A stretch of DNA of 64,000 nucleotides, from NCBI RefSeq assembly GCF_964204645.1, contig NC_134025.1, positions 21,608,001-21,672,000 on the forward strand, in the 5' to 3' direction. This DNA is from Tubulanus polymorphus (Eukaryota > Nemertea > Palaeonemertea > Tubulaniformes > Tubulanidae). The notes under the pieces are model-generated. The model worked only from the letters and a program-made list of their open reading frames with translations, was not told where the DNA came from and ran no database searches. Below, piece by piece: positions 28,883 to 43,689 of the stretch. Within the stretch, counting starts at the first letter, position 1. Each line of letters starts with the position of its first letter. The translations under genes and the position numbers were made by a program.

Positions 28883-30784
28883 CTACAAGATACATTCTAA
28901 CAAGCTTCAGTAAGGTTTCCTATACGTATAATTGTGTATATAAATACGAACAACAATATACCGCGGTCCCTTTCTTAACCGACACTTCGTCGCACGTCAC
29001 GAGACCGATTTTCAGCATGCGTGGATGCGTTAGATAAAACGGTAATATATGAAAATCAAATGAACGTAATTGATTCTACAATGATGTGATGCTGCCCGTT
29101 TTACTTGCATCCAATTTCACGGTTCATATCACTGGGGAGTTAATTAATCAATTTTTACTAGTGCTGTAAATTTGTTTACAGCGCCTAATTTGTCGCGGCC
29201 GATTTCGTTATTCATTAATCACGCGATGGCTGAAACAACGTTTAAACTGTCCTTCTACGGCTTGATTTACAGGTCAGAAAGTAACCTATACGAGCTGTCA
29301 ATTGCACGACGACTAATGCGGGAAAGCGTAATCAAAATTGATATAATTGATACAATCTCAAGATCACGCATATATACATACGTATATGTATATGTGTATA
29401 TTTATTCCCAAGGATCTTGAATCTGTAAGCACCTCGTTGAATCTATAATCGCTGCGGCGTGTGCTCCTGACCTTCGGTCCGTCGGTATGTCATATCGAGT
29501 TTTACCGAGTTCTCGCCCAAATCTCGTATAAAGATTGGCGACAAATTGAGTTATACGACGAATATTTTATTTTAGACGTCCTCGTCTGTTTGGATTCCAA
29601 ATCCCATGATTCAGCATCGAATTGATGGCGAATATACAGATCGATATATACGGTGATGTTCTCACGCTCGATCTCAACTTTAGGTGTATGTGAATCACGC
29701 TTAATGTGAACGATGGCAGTGGTTTTCGATCTATAATAGCGATCGAACGTCTTGGATTATGGGAGACTGGTTGCCGGTCTCTATATTCAATTAGCGACCG
29801 GTTCAATTCAATTAAATTCAATTCTATTGATCCATTCTCCATTTCACATTTTCGGTGCATGTCAAACATGTCATGTAACGAGCGACTTCCGGATAAAGAT
29901 GGCGTCTCGTCGAATCCACTTCGTGGTAGGCCATGTTACATTATTCACGTGATGTAATACTGAAATCTGATTGGATCCGTATATTCCGCGTAAGATGGCG
30001 GACGGACTGTCGTATTCTGGGCGAACTTTGGTTATCGGAGTTAGTCGACTATTTGCGAACTAAGTGAAACCGAATGTCAGTTAGTCGGGAGAATGGTCCG
30101 GAAATAGTCGACCAACGGGATTGAACACGGGCGCTGTAGTTCGGGCCTATTACCAAGACTTTAGTGCGGTCAGTTATTAGTTCCACGCTAGTCGACTACG
30201 AAAACCGAAATTCGCCCCGACTGTGAATACAGGTGGTGCAGAATTCGACAGGCAACATTCTTAGGCCCACATGCCTGATATAGATTGAAAAATGTTTAGA
30301 AACGCTATGTGCAGCCGAGAAAATATCGATAATGGTATAGGTATTCAAACCATCTGGCACCAACTCTAGATGGAGATTTACGCCGAAAGATGCATAAAAC
30401 GGATGATTTTTTTCAAGCTCGCAAATTCGTCAATTGCTGTGGACTGATGCAGCAACAAAAGTGAGCAGTTAGTCAGTTTGCATTCATATCACGTCCCTGA
30501 TCGATAGTTTTATTTCTGCATGAGAAACCTATATTGCCAAAACGTCAACTTCACTCCAGTGGGTGTAGCATTTGCAAGTTTATATCTATCGTATATCCAT
30601 ATATCACGTGACGTTTTCGATGGGCCGCATTTTTAATGAATCCGGCAGCTTTGGCTTTACGATGAATATAAAATAGGCCTACATGTATGTGTGACTGCCT
30701 GTGGTCTGGCTAATCTATTTCACCAACTCCACGGCATTCAATTACTACTAATGACTTAAGCAATTCGTCCTATGAGTACAAATC

Positions 30785-30950
30785 CCACAATAAATGAATT
30801 GATCTAAAAAGTTTATTTAGAATATTAGACATATTTCGGGTGGTTGCTACCACCGTTTTTCAGTCCAAAAGAAACATTCATTTTAGACTGAAGAAGGGTG
30901 GCATAGCAACCACCCGAAATAAACTTTTTGGATCAATTCATTTATTGTGT
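30785..30950. mobile_element. MITE-like hairpin element, about 50-bp inverted arms
   Basis: CACAATAAATGAATTGATC at the left mirrors GATCAATTCATTTATTGTG at the right, and CGGGTGGTTGCTA mirrors TAGCAACCACCCG. Size 166 bp; no ORF. Confidence 0.75.
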
Positions 30951-31429
30951 GATTTCTACTCATCGGATATTGTGATCCCCAACTTATTCAATTCGGCTCA
31001 TGCCTAACACACGTTAAGTCCAATTGTTAATTTCTCTTTTACTTTACGTAATCAAACTGAGTTAATTCTACTGATATATATGCATACGAAATTCCGTATG
31101 GAAAACCGATGATCTGAAAGATGATTCGCTTTGTACAGTCAAACACGGACAAATGACGTAATTTGCTAAGCGATATACATGCCGCAATATATTGCCATTT
31201 TATTCGTAGCCAAGAAAATATAAACGCTCGTAAATTTGCGGCTCTAATGAAATATTGCATGCCACTACAGTTTTACGTTCAATTTGTAACGCCATAAGCT
31301 TCGGCGAATTTATTTTTCCAACCAATGTTAATTTCAAAATGAAAAACCGCGCAAGAAATTATTAGTCGAGCGCTTTTTACTGATCAAGGTGGTTAACTGC
31401 CCTTGCGACGAATTAGGGCTTCCCGGCGT

Positions 31430-31695
31430 AGGGGCGTATCCAGGGCGATTTCAGGGTGTCTAGAATACCCCTGAAAAAAAATTTATTTTTCTTTTAACAC
31501 TGCTATTCCAAATGATTCTAATAAAATATGTAACTCCTTCGTCACCGAATGTTAAATTCCACTAGTAAAATGCAGGAAAATGCATCTGGAGGCTTTTATT
31601 TTTCATAGAAAAAAAGTTGGTGCTTGGCACTTGCCACACTGCTGATTCATTTTAACCTTTGAATCCCTCCATGCCTAATCCTGGATCCGCCCCTG
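31430..31695. mobile_element. Short element with GGCGGATCCA-type ends
   Basis: Begins GGGGCGTATCCAGG and ends TCCTGGATCCGCCCCT. Same termini as the 20749 element with a different, shorter middle. No coding content. Confidence 0.65.
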
Positions 31696-32189
31696 GTTGA
31701 GACGCAATCAGAAAGTAATTTTTGGGGGAAAAATCAAATATTTTCGCCTTATTTGGGACTAAATACATACATTTATAGAAGGATTTTGATATATTTTCGA
31801 TATCGAAATATAATTATCATTTTGGCCTACAAGTGACTTTATGTAGATGCGCGTGTAATCAGATAGATTTGTACATGTCTGGCTATGTGTATATACAAGC
31901 GGTTTAAGTAAATATTGGGATGCACAAGGACTATACAGCTTTATATCAACTAACGATTCATCATTGATAGACCTGATTTGCATAAGCGTCCTCGCATTAT
32001 TAGGCTTGATTTGCATTTATGTATTACAAAATCAGTTGATGGAACATTGAGACCATACCAGTTAGACTAACTGATAAAAGGTACATTAATTGATAAACAC
32101 ATCCGTCGCAAAATTTATGATCAAACTATTTCAAGACAAGTGTACGTGGGCCTACCTTGTAATTTTACAATAGGATAACAGCAGCGCTA

Positions 32190-32490
32190 CAGTGGCAAGC
32201 GAGTATCTGCCAGGACCGCTAGTGGCACTGGGTTACCGCACAATTTTCTTCTACATATCAATTGAATTCGAATCAATTTTTCTCATTAGTAAATCAATTT
32301 TCAGTGAGATTTATACCATACACTGAGTGAGAAAGCGGATCTTATATCTCTCCGGTGACTTGTTTGATAATTTTCGAATTTGGCAGCCTAAAAATCAAGT
32401 TCAAATTTCATTTAAAATGAACTGATTTTCACTACGAATAACCCAGTGATTGTTGCGCCATCTGATGAGTGCCGGAATCTCATTGATATA
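32190..32490 (+). repeat. Repeat family B, copy 2
   Basis: Same landmarks as 26345-26625 in opposite orientation, with scattered substitutions and small indels, so the two are old copies of one element. Confidence 0.6.
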
Positions 32491-32999
32491 TACAATTTGA
32501 AATTCATTTAGGCTCATTTAAGGTTTTTTATTCACGTCTAATATTTATCTGGTTTGAATGGTTAATAGTTTAGACGTCTGGAATTAACACTCCGAGGTGT
32601 AGCATAACCTTATAAATACACAAGGGTATGCAGTATCATTTCTCATACGCAATTGTCAGAGCGAGAGAGAGAGACGCATCGATAACAAGCGAGATGAAGA
32701 AGTTTCGGTGATGGATTATAGTTTAACATATTCCTATTCGAGCACTGGTACTGTGCCTCTCGTGAGTTGGCGAGAAACGTGGTAAACATGCAGATTCAAG
32801 AGGGAGACAGCACATTATATCATCCATCATGTCGTATGTGTGTATTTCACAATATCAAAGTACTTAATAAAATCACCAGAATTTTCATCGGTTGCACGCG
32901 CCGCGCGGGGCTTTATCCCGTGCAGCTAATGGTCGAACTCTTTCTTTGCGAGTGCGCAGCTATGGTGATTAAGCGATTAAACTTGAAGTCCAGGAATTG

Positions 33000-35900
33000 A
33001 CTTAGATACTTACCCTGGTAAATGCGTCTGAAGCCGCGATTACTCGGGAACGATTTGGTCCGGTTCAGGCCCGAGTCAAATTCAGCCCGTGCACTAGAGA
33101 GCGCGTTCACGCGTAAACCACTCACGCGAAAAAGTGGGTTTCACACGCGATAATTTGGCCCGATGCTGAAATTTGGCGCGGGCCTGGTCCGACGTTATTT
33201 GGTCAACCGTACAGGCACTAGCGAATCTGGTAACGCTCGAAAGTCTCGTCTGTGCAACAACCCCCCTGGAACTGATTCCGAAGTCAAAACGAATCTATTC
33301 TCAATCTGTCTCAGTCTGTCAGACTTTGTAGTATTCAATGAGACGACTCTTGATAACGGGATTCTGCTCATAATTAAAATACCTTGCAATGTGTTTTAAT
33401 TATGCTCTTCACAAAAGATTTCACGAAAAAAAATATTCACCTGAAACCAAAATCGACCAATCAATCGATTATAGATATATAGTTTATACGAATCATCGAC
33501 TGCCATAAAGGGTTGAAAAAATCTCCATATCGAAAAGAAGACATTGATCCGGTAACGCTTGAGGATGATTTCAATCGAATCCGGAAGTGGTCTCGAAAAC
33601 CTTGACATTCATATTATTATTACCCCTTTGCCGTTGGTTAGTAAGGATTCTTTTCTACGGGTTTTTAGAACCGTTTTCGGTAGTTAGGCGAATCGATTTG
33701 CAGCTGAATAAAGCACGCACTTTCGCCGAATAATTTCCTGTTTTGACCACCAAGTTTTATGATAGAATCACTCGGCGTACAGACTTAATTGCATCATCAT
33801 CTTGGATGGATGGTACCGATGTATTTCTTCGCTGTCTACTTCTATCAACGCAATCCTCTTTACGCGTAATCTGCTCTGTTATCAATGCTGATGCATGAAC
33901 GCGGCGTATATCATATCGGCCCTCAGCTATTTTGCAAATGCTACTTCCTAAATTAAAAAAAGACTATAGTCTATGCTATGCTATACATACTACTATTTTG
34001 GGCAACTTTGAATGTGTTGCGGAATTTCTTCTTTCTGCGTAGTTAATTGGATGCGCCAGGAATCGATGGATGTCGCATTGCAAATCATTTGTTTAATCAA
34101 ATCAATGCAATTGGTGGGCCGGAAGTTGTTAATTTGATTCTCTTTTCGGCGGCGTCGGACTGGAGAGATCTTGCGCGGAGTGACGTCGTTTTTGCGGCCG
34201 CTGTGATATATTCTCGCAGGATGATGCACCGCCGCCGCCGTATCTTCTGGCAATTTCGATCGACGCAACGCATTCGAATGCATAGAAATTGTGCAGCCTA
34301 TCGATTATGGATATTGCTGCGCCTAGTTTGGTCCCTAGTCACCTATCGCAGCGACCGAATGTACGTGGCACCAGAGCCGCTGCAAAATGAAGCAAAGTCC
34401 CTTGACAATTGTCTGCGCATATTTCGTTTTCCATTAATGGATTTGTACGTAATTTTATACTGAATAGACATTAGAATTCAATACACGCATATATATGTAT
34501 GTATATATGTAAAGCAATGCCTAGTTGTCATAGTGAACCCACGAAGCCGATGATATTCGTACTAAAGTCTACGTTTCGATATCCGATACAACCATCGAGT
34601 TGATAGTTATTCTGTTTAAACGCCGTAGAAGCCCGCGCGCCGTTCGCACGCTCAAATCGGTCTTAATACCGTCGATCCGGCGGTTAATTTAGTTACACGA
34701 TACATTTATCACGATATGTCATAAATGCTTTTCTAGATGTATACGTCGATGCAGTTCTATCAAATTGAAATTATAGCCCTCGTCCACTGACGGAATTAGC
34801 GCCAATGATTCGAGTCGGCCACGTACCAGGTATATCGGCTACTATGCCAGGCTATCGTCTGCAGCAGCACCGGTGCAACTTCGCGTGGTTTGTCGTAAAC
34901 GAAACGTGGTCGTCGACCGGAAGTAGTCGGTACGGAGACGACTTTCTTCAGGTTGTTTGTTTCTACGTGTTCACGCACCGGCTAGCAAGCAGACCGGGGC
35001 CTGATAGATTATCCTTCAGCCTTGTTACCGCGCGCTATGCAAACCAAATGTCAGACTTGTGCAAACAGCGAGGATAATCTCGCCGTACAGTTAATGTTCG
35101 GACTTACAGCGTATCGTATCGTGTCAACATTTAATGTAACGGTAGTGCATCGGTTGATGTTGATATGATTGTATCGCTATTTCGTATCCACCTCGGCTTC
35201 TGAATACATCGCGCATTGGCGGAGAAACTGTTATGAAAAAAAAACCGACGAAAAAGAACGAACAAGTAGAATCAATTTACACCATACCCATCGTGATCGT
35301 AAAAATTGAGGATCAGAGAAAGAAGCCATACGGGACGTGCTTCCATAATCTCAACCAACTGTGTTACAATCAGTACTCATCCATATGCATATAAATCATT
35401 ACATCAGCTTTGAACCGTACACCGCAATCCATTACTTAATAATCGTTACCTCTTAATTGCACTTGCTTAGAAACGCTTTTTGAATTCATTATCGGGACCT
35501 AATCTAGTTTTTCTCGGAAATCTCGGAAAGATTCATTCGATAAAAGATTTCAGAGCTCTCCGGCTACGATAGTGTGGTATGGAATTCTTCAATATGACAT
35601 TTTCCTTCATTTATGTCGCAGGTGAAGTCCTGAACACCTGTGAAGCCTGGACGGCCAAAATGGGAATAGGAAGGGTTAATCAAGGAAACGTGACAAATGT
35701 TCAATTCACATTTTACATATATACGCTGTTACTCGGTGCAAGAATATGAAACACTCAGTCACTGAAATGACAGCATCCCCAGCAGTCCGTATCAAAGTGA
35801 CATTGATAACATCTTTATCAATTTCATGTCGATATGCCTCTTATCTTCGCTTTATATTAGATTGGACATCGTATTCCCATATTTATTACCGAATGTAACC

Positions 35901-38377
35901 AATCATGTTGTATACGTCGAAAGCCAGAATCGACCAATAACTACACGTCTTTCTCTCCTTCCGCGTGCCCAGCTGCTAATTTCCCACGACAACTGCGGTA
36001 AATTTGAGAATCCGATCCGCTTTCGCCCGGAATAAGAAACCGTATTTACTCGACATGTAAATCTGCGAATATATATGTGTACGTATGTATATATACCTCA
36101 TTTCAATGCCGGTTGATGTGTCTGTTTGCCGTTTGAGAATCTTTATCAACCAAAAGACGGCCGCGACGACGAATGCGCAGGCGGAGGGGATCGATCATAC
36201 GAATGGCGAAATGCAAATTCACTGATAGGATCACTTCTATGGCTTGGGAGACGTATAATTGCTCAGTGTTTACCAATAATTCATCACGTAAATGCGAACG
36301 TTTTCGGCGATATTCGTTTTTCATTACTTGGTCTGATGGGATATCAAATATCGGTAGAATCACCAGATGGAATGCTTCATAGGACTTAAAGTTGTATGCC
36401 AATACATACGTATATATACATGCATGTGCATTCGCGTTCATGCGTGACATCGGAAAGATTCGCAAAAATGTTGTAAATATTTTATTTTTAGATAGCAAAT
36501 TAATACTCATTCAATCGAACAATCCGGAAACATACGCAACTCAATCGATGAAAAGTTACGAAAGTTTTATGGAAAAAAATTGCAAACTGTTCAAACTGAT
36601 CTTCTAATGACATTTCCATGCTAGAATCATCGGAAGTGATCACCGAATAGTCTACCTTATCCATTAAAGAGGGCATTAGACTTCAAGAAATCGAAGATTC
36701 GGGAACGTTTCTAAAACTATTAATATTCTAAACGGATTTAGGCCTACGCAGAGCAAAGTTTGAATTATTTTCTTTTGATTTTCACTAACGATCAAGTTAT
36801 CGAACCAAACTAATGGTCGATCGGCCTAGTGGATAAAGATGTATATAATATACGTATGGAATTTCTTTGATCGTGAAAATGATAAACGAAATGAATACGT
36901 TATATCTTCTTTCAAAGTCATAGGTTTTCGCAGAGCATCCGTAAAGGTTATTGAAAACGTTTCGACGGACTTATCGATTTGTGCTTGAGAGAATGTACAC
37001 GTGCGTACATGTACGTATATATATATATATATATATATACATATGAACGAATCACAGAAGATTTGAATAATAGAGTATTCAAAGCAAGGATCAATCCATC
37101 CCCAGAGCTTCGGCGTTCGCCCTCGTGTTGTGTGCGGATGCTGAACTTGTGTGCAACAAAATAACAAAACAAAAAGCCCCTGCCACTGGGAAATTTCCAT
37201 AAACCAATTTCTGTAACTAAGATATATTATTCATCCACCGGAGTTGGATCGTGTATCTGCCTACGAAACATTCGATTTTGTCGACTGCTGGTCTGTCGAT
37301 ATACTGTTCTCTGATCTCCCGGGCTTTTTCGAATTGATTACCTCATTAGTTTTCCGATGTTGGGGTTAAGTGCAAAGTTGTCAAATTATTATCCTCTTAG
37401 CAATCACTGTTAGCCCCGACTAAAGCTCGCAAAAATGAAACGTATAAACAAAATTTGAAGATAGGAAAGCAAGCCAGCCGTTCGTCTAATCGATTGATAT
37501 TTGAATATCGCTGCACGGTGTCTATCGCAAAATTCTTGAGCAGGAAATTTGTATCACTTCCGCCATAGCTGGAGTTCATATCTCCAATGGCGTTTGCTTG
37601 TCTGATCACAAAACATCTTTTAAGATATTAGCAATCGTCTGTTTTTAAGATAGTAGCAATTGAATATAGGGAGCAATTTGTCCGGTGAATTCGGATATGG
37701 TCCAAAAATCTATCGTGGTGGGGGAAAATTCACTCCGAATGTTTTCTCGTTGTAACTGCATTCGATTAGCCAATATATTAGCATATTATATAATTACGCT
37801 TTATCATCATATTGGCCCGATTTTGCTTTAATAGCCCGGGTCCTGACAGGTATGCACGACATGTTAAGTATTAATGTCTACTTTATACGGCCGTCTACCA
37901 TGACTGACTTACTAATGAGTTCACATTTTCCAACATGAGCGAACACTGTCGCCTAGCTACCGTACTAGCTATAAATTGAAAACCGTTAACTCGGAACAGC
38001 GGACAAAACGTACTGCAACATAGATACGACCAATATGCAGGTTGTGTTTGGGATTTCTCAATTGAATTCCAACGTAATAATATCTTTAGATTTCCCAAGG
38101 GTTAACTGTATATAATATTCGGCGTGCGAAGCAAATTGGAGACGAATGAACAATTTTGGATGCGTGTTATTTGAGTATTAAATGACGTCCATCGGGATTG
38201 AAACCTTATTAAAACTCACAGTTTGAATTATATTTTGCTCATACGCAATATCATAGATGTACAACATTTGAAATTGCATAAATAATCAATCTGCGGTGGC
38301 ACTGAAATTCATGAGTAAAAACGGTTGTATATAGAATTACATTTGCTACAATTTCACGAGCAAATACACCCGCGTAA
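33000..38377. other. No recognised gene
   Basis: Several open frames of 70-138 codons (the longest at 34047-34463) lack recognisable domains and overlap comparable frames on the other strand. Small (TA)n at 37017-37038. Nothing else seen. Confidence 0.6.
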
Positions 38378-38747
38378 CAGTAATAGTAATAGTAATTTAC
38401 TTTCTATAGCGCCCTTTTCATTGTGATGCAACGTTCAACGACGTATGTATAGGAGTTTCCATTAAATTGATACTATTACCCCTAGCCTATAAATCTAACC
38501 ATCTATCAGTAATCTCTCCCTAGGGAGAAGTAACATTCGAGCAGCTGCTAGGCGCTCAGAAGTCATCTATCAGACCAGGTACCCATTTACTCCTGGATGA
38601 AGAGAGGCAATGAGGATAAGACTTATCCTCATTGCCTCTCTTCACTTAAGAGTCTTACCCGGTGACACTACGGTAATGTACGAGCTTCGAACCCGCGACC
38701 TGGCTTCGCAGAGTCGAGCGCTCCAACGCCTCACCCACACCGCTGTC
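38378..38747 (-). mobile_element. tRNA-derived SINE with internal palindrome
   Basis: On the minus strand it starts GCGGTGTGGGTGAGGCG (A-box like), continues with B-box GGTTCGAAGCTC about 45 nt later, then a body containing AATGGGTACCTGG, and ends GGCGCTATAGAAAGTAAATT followed by a TTACTA repeat tail. Promoter boxes plus a short-repeat tail are the SINE hallmarks. A perfect 22-bp inverted repeat around 38621 seems to be an added local inversion. Confidence 0.75.
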
Positions 38748-39214
38748 AAATCTATCACTGTGATTTAGCTCTTGCTGCAGTGGAACTGAAAAAGTAAATT
38801 TTCCGTATAGTAAACCCTTTATCTGTACCGGGGGGATAATGAATATCTAATACAATGAAATTGTTCTGAATGGGAAAACGCGCAGATCACCAGAAAACCG
38901 AATACACACGTTCGCTTGGATGCGAACCAATCACCGATTCAATCTGCATAAAACAACGAGTTTAAATGTTGTCAATTTCTGCTAAATCCTAGACAATTTC
39001 CTGTGTAGCGAACAGATAATACGACAATAAACATCGAGCTCATCTTTCACAGCGAAATACGACAAATGCCTGATTATAACAGATATTCGTAATGATTATA
39101 ATGATCTACTATTTTTGGTGACGCTGATTTGGATTTTACGATGCACTTACTATAGGAGTGACGTCACGCGTAATCGTTCGCATGCGTCATACCGCTGACC
39201 ATCAATTTGCAGTC

Positions 39215-39480
39215 GTCTTTGACGACATTTTCGACACCATAAAACCGTTACAAAGATACATAATTTACTGGTGGCGAATGAGCCGATGTGCACTACGTCA
39301 TCAATATTGGCGTAACAAAATGAAAATTATAACTGTGTATTTTGGCGGTTATTTCATGGCTCCTATTTTGCATTCAACGAATTTTTATGTCTTTGTAATA
39401 ACCGTTTGATTGATTTTGAAGGCGATTAGGGTGATGTGTACTACGTCATAAATATTGGGTTAGACTGGTTTCCGGTCATA
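39215..39480 (-). repeat. Repeat family A, reversed partial copy
   Basis: The reverse complement contains ACGTAGTGCACATCGGC-like and ACCGGAAACCAGTCTAACCC, the family landmarks, and an AACGGTTTTAT end. The left terminus is missing. Confidence 0.55.
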
Positions 39481-42400
39481 CCTAAGGTTGTAACAGACTG
39501 GGCGGATTTCCTCGGATGCTTGGTTCGTTCTTGGAGTAATCAGAATGGAGTAATCAGTGTGATTCGAATAAGGTTCGTTCAAATCGATGAACCGGTGGAA
39601 ATTCGCATCGCATCCCTCAGGACACTATGATAGCTTGCAATAGACCAGGTGGGTTTCATCGGTGAATCCATTTTAGCCGAATATTGCATCGTACATACAC
39701 AATTTTCTAGTCGACTCACACGAATCAGACATACGATCATGGAATTCTTAATCGGCGACCGACAGCCAAATCCGCTTTTACCGAATTCGGCAAAAAAATA
39801 CATACTGAATCATGTTATCACTTTTTCGTATCGAATTCTAAATGCATCAACCTAGTGGTCTACCGAATTCGTTCGCACGTATTACACGACGAATAACCAT
39901 TGGTGAAACACTATATCCGTGTTGGGACGATATATAGAGACTTCATCGGACTTCATCTTTCGTTAAATTAGTGCGGGATTCTCTATACACGATGAACGAT
40001 TCGCGAAGAAATTAGATAGGTCATAAGCTTTGGCAAATTTCATTGATCCTCGCCAGACGGACAGGGTTTCATTATTCGTTCACATAATGGCCGAATTCAT
40101 TATTAGTGACGTCTTTGAATTTCATGTGCGGGAATAAAGATTTGGTTTTGTACGTTTGGATTTCTATGGAGATTCGATGCAAAAATCACTGACACACGCT
40201 AACTGTGGACGAGGGAGAAGATCTTGGTATAAATAAAGTTAAAACTGCCACTCTTGAGTATGCAAGGTATTGCTCAGACTGAATGTCACATTATCCAATG
40301 CCGCTGTTAGTCAAAAACTTCTTTTAGTATTAACGTGTCTGCATATTTCGCTTTCTAAATTCGTATTTAAGCGCAGTTAACTTCATACTTGAGCTGATCT
40401 TCAGCCTGGTACTCGCAGAGATAATTCGACTTTCCAAGTGACGCGCAAGTGAACGATTATCCCGTATACAATCCTTTAATGTAAAAGACGCCTCCGTGTG
40501 CGCGCCAGTGAGCCGACGGAGACAATCCCGGCTCCGAGGGAAAATTCAAAAATCATCGCATTTATCTTATACTATACCTACCGGCGCGCGTGCGCACTGA
40601 ACATTCGTCTGATCTCTTGACGGGAAAAATGGCTGATGAATATGCCGTGCGAAATGAGCGAAGACGTTTGATGCCTGATTACGATTCGGTCGATATATGC
40701 AAATGAATCAATCCCGGTATAGCTTCCATCATCGCCACCACCATATCGTTCATACATATTTAGAAACGACAGCGTTATATGTATCTATTTCAATTAAACT
40801 TGTAAATAATGCGTCGCGTTTGTAGTAGACATAAGTAAATACGTGTGACTGCGCAAACATTCATTAATATAAAGCAGTTAAAGAATGTTTGATTTGCATT
40901 TCATTCATCGCGTTAGTCGGCGACTGAGAGAGAATTGAAATGATCATAGGCTGACTGACTACTGTGTGTATGGTTCAGGCGAACAAACACTGCTTGACAT
41001 TTAAAATGAAACGCAAATTTAGACCAACTGGTGACATTTTCTAGAATTCGACTTAATTATGCTCTGCGCGTTATTAGGGAGAAATACAGCCGACTCTATT
41101 TCATGAATGCATTGTTATTTGCTTCGTGCTTTTCGATGCCTGGCGTATCTTGATAATTGCATACGGTTTTAGTTCACTGATACCTACGCCGATAACTTTG
41201 GCGGTTTTTTGTATAGACAAGACGTAGGTCTATAATAGAACGAGTCGATACATTGATTACGTACCCAACTTGATTAATCTGAAATCTGTAACGATGCGTA
41301 TACATCTATGAATTGACGCACGGTTGTAAATGTGCTATTTCTTCATATGTTCCTAAATACATTCGGCTTAGCTGGAAAAATGTCACGTATTCCGTGTGAA
41401 TACTTTTTATCAATATCGCCTAGTCGTGTATCGATCTCTCGTTCTCACTCCCTCTCCCTCCCTCTCTCTCTCTTATGAAATTGATATTCTATTAAATTAT
41501 GTTGACGGGCGTGAAAGCTGTCGATGGCATGATTGGATCCCAAGCTCAGGTTGGCAATAAGTATTGTACTCCATATATGTTTCGTTGAGTCCAGAAGCGA
41601 ATTCACGAAAACGAAGACGTTGGTTAGTTCTGTCGGTAGCATAGAAATGCACTTCGGCTTAAACTAGAAGGTTTAGTAAGTTTTCTTTTATAAAGGCGAG
41701 AGGCTCGCGTACTGCTGCAGGATATCGATACACTTTTAAGCTATTTCTAACGACAACCTGAATGGGAAATGCACCGTAAACGAACGATTATAGGTGAACC
41801 CTTGAAGTCGTATCACTCCAAGGTGAACCCTTCTTCTATCAAAGCTAATTTATAGTTATTATATTCATTCCATGGTGTTCAGATCGAATATGATTAGGTT
41901 CGCTGCTGCGGCTCAGTCAGTTGATGTGCACCACCGACCGGCGTCTGATGCTCATGAGGTCAATTCGTGTGGAGTACGTCATTTTCTGAGATACGAATGA
42001 CACTGCGTCTACTTGACGTATTCACTGAAGATAACGTGATTTCGCTTATACTCCAGCTCGCTTCCCTTCGCAGCGATTCGAATCCGAAGACCTCGCGAGG
42101 CGCAGCTACCGTATATAATACCGTAAAGGCTGGCTTATGTCGACAAGCGACTCTATGCCTACTGACTCCTACCCATGAGGGCGCAACCACGATCACAGCC
42201 CAGCTTATGTCGACTGCGCTCCGATTCCCAGCAACTGAGGCCGACTAGCGGGATACGAGATCCGCCCAGTTGCTTCCCTGCATATGTCGGTTACGATTAC
42301 TAGCAACTGCAACGGCACAGAAGGTCACGTAATAAGTATTTTGACAATAATTTAAATTATTTCGTATATTGGGAAATAAGGCAACCGTGACAGGGAAGAT

Positions 42401-43282
42401 CACGGTCGTTCAAGAGTAAGGGCGCCCCCACATTTCTGCCGTGGGATGATCGTCTTATATATTCACGTATTTTTATATGCGATCGTTCCAATGAGCAGGT
42501 GATTCCAACGAACATAAAGCCATTAATTCCATTAACACGCAGGCATTACTGGTGTCTGCCGACGTATTTACATCCCATCGACCGACCTCGCATTCGCCTT
42601 TGATATTCAGCCCGCGATGCGCGTATTTCTAGGGTTTTTCTTTAGATAGAACCGACGACAACCCACGCTCGATTTATAGATGAAATCTGAGAATTCATTC
42701 TTTCCATTCACTCGTATTTTCAACATGCAAATGACTAGCGCATACGTCACGCAAAATATCGAGACGGATTTTTTTTCTGTTTATAAGTTTCGGCGTATAG
42801 TCGATTATGTTTTCAAATGTAGATTCAAAACTTCATTGTTAAGTAACACGACGATTCATATTGTGATGCCGTATATATTTTCGGAAAAATCAATCCTCGA
42901 TTGTAACGCCCACAAACAACAGCACGAACGAAACAAATACGATTTTTGCCTGGTTTGAGGGTGTCATTACATAACTACAATCGCGTAACGATATAATCTT
43001 TTTCAATCGTCTCAACTATTTGTCTCAATATTATTTTCGGCCTTAGGTCCTCGCCGTCTTTACCTGTGTAAGATGAACACGTGTAAATCACACACGTCAT
43101 GTAAAATAGTATCGAATATACAAAACGCATTGTCGTAATTTGTCTTCGAACAAAACAACGAATACACTTTTTGAGTATTGTTTTTAACTGTCAGTCAAAA
43201 TATACACTCGGTTGTATGACTCGGAGCTATGATCTCGGCGGAGATAATTCGAATGAATATTTCTTGCGCGATGGCGCGGTGT
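39481..43282. other. No recognised gene; region upstream of the channel's first seen exon
   Basis: Contains a CG-rich patch around 40490-40620 that could be a promoter, a CT-rich tract (41440-41475), and a GTCGAC-rich repeated stretch at 42130-42300. No TATA box or start site can be assigned with confidence. Confidence 0.5.
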
Positions 43283-43345
43283 AAAAAAAAACTACCCGCT
43301 CGTTTTTCAGGGCGTCACCTGTAAAACGAGCGGGTAGTTTTTTTT
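43283..43345. repeat. Hairpin with 23-bp arms
   Basis: AAAAAACTACCCGCTCGTTTT and its exact complement AAAACGAGCGGGTAGTTTTTT surround a 16-nt loop. Lies about 750 bp upstream of the first seen exon of the channel gene. Confidence 0.8.
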
Positions 43346-43689
43346 GGTGCGCGCTCGAGTCCCCGCTGGAAAACGTCATGCTATGTTATATTACGCTGAA
43401 GTTCACGCTGATTTTCAATTAATATACACATCTATTCATATTCTACGAGCTCGTCGCTCGTCGTCAAATATATGCACCCCACCGAGCAGAGCGAACAGTT
43501 TTTTACTCACTCTCCGTGACCGGACGTTTTTATGGAATGCCTCCGGAACGGAGACTCTGCAGACAATGCGATGCAAATGTTGTCGAAGACGATCGTCATT
43601 TTTTTTACGTCTAGTGACAGATGCTCTGAACTCGGAATACGCTCCTATATCTACCATCGGACTAAATGTGAACAACTTCACTTGATATG

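Noticed and set aside
34047-34463. 138-codon open frame on the + strand
   Set aside because: No recognisable motif, low-complexity Arg runs, overlaps a comparable frame on the other strand, no splice sites of note.
38690-38747. tRNA gene on the minus strand
   Set aside because: A- and B-box present, but acceptor and anticodon stems do not pair, and the sequence continues into a SINE body and tail.
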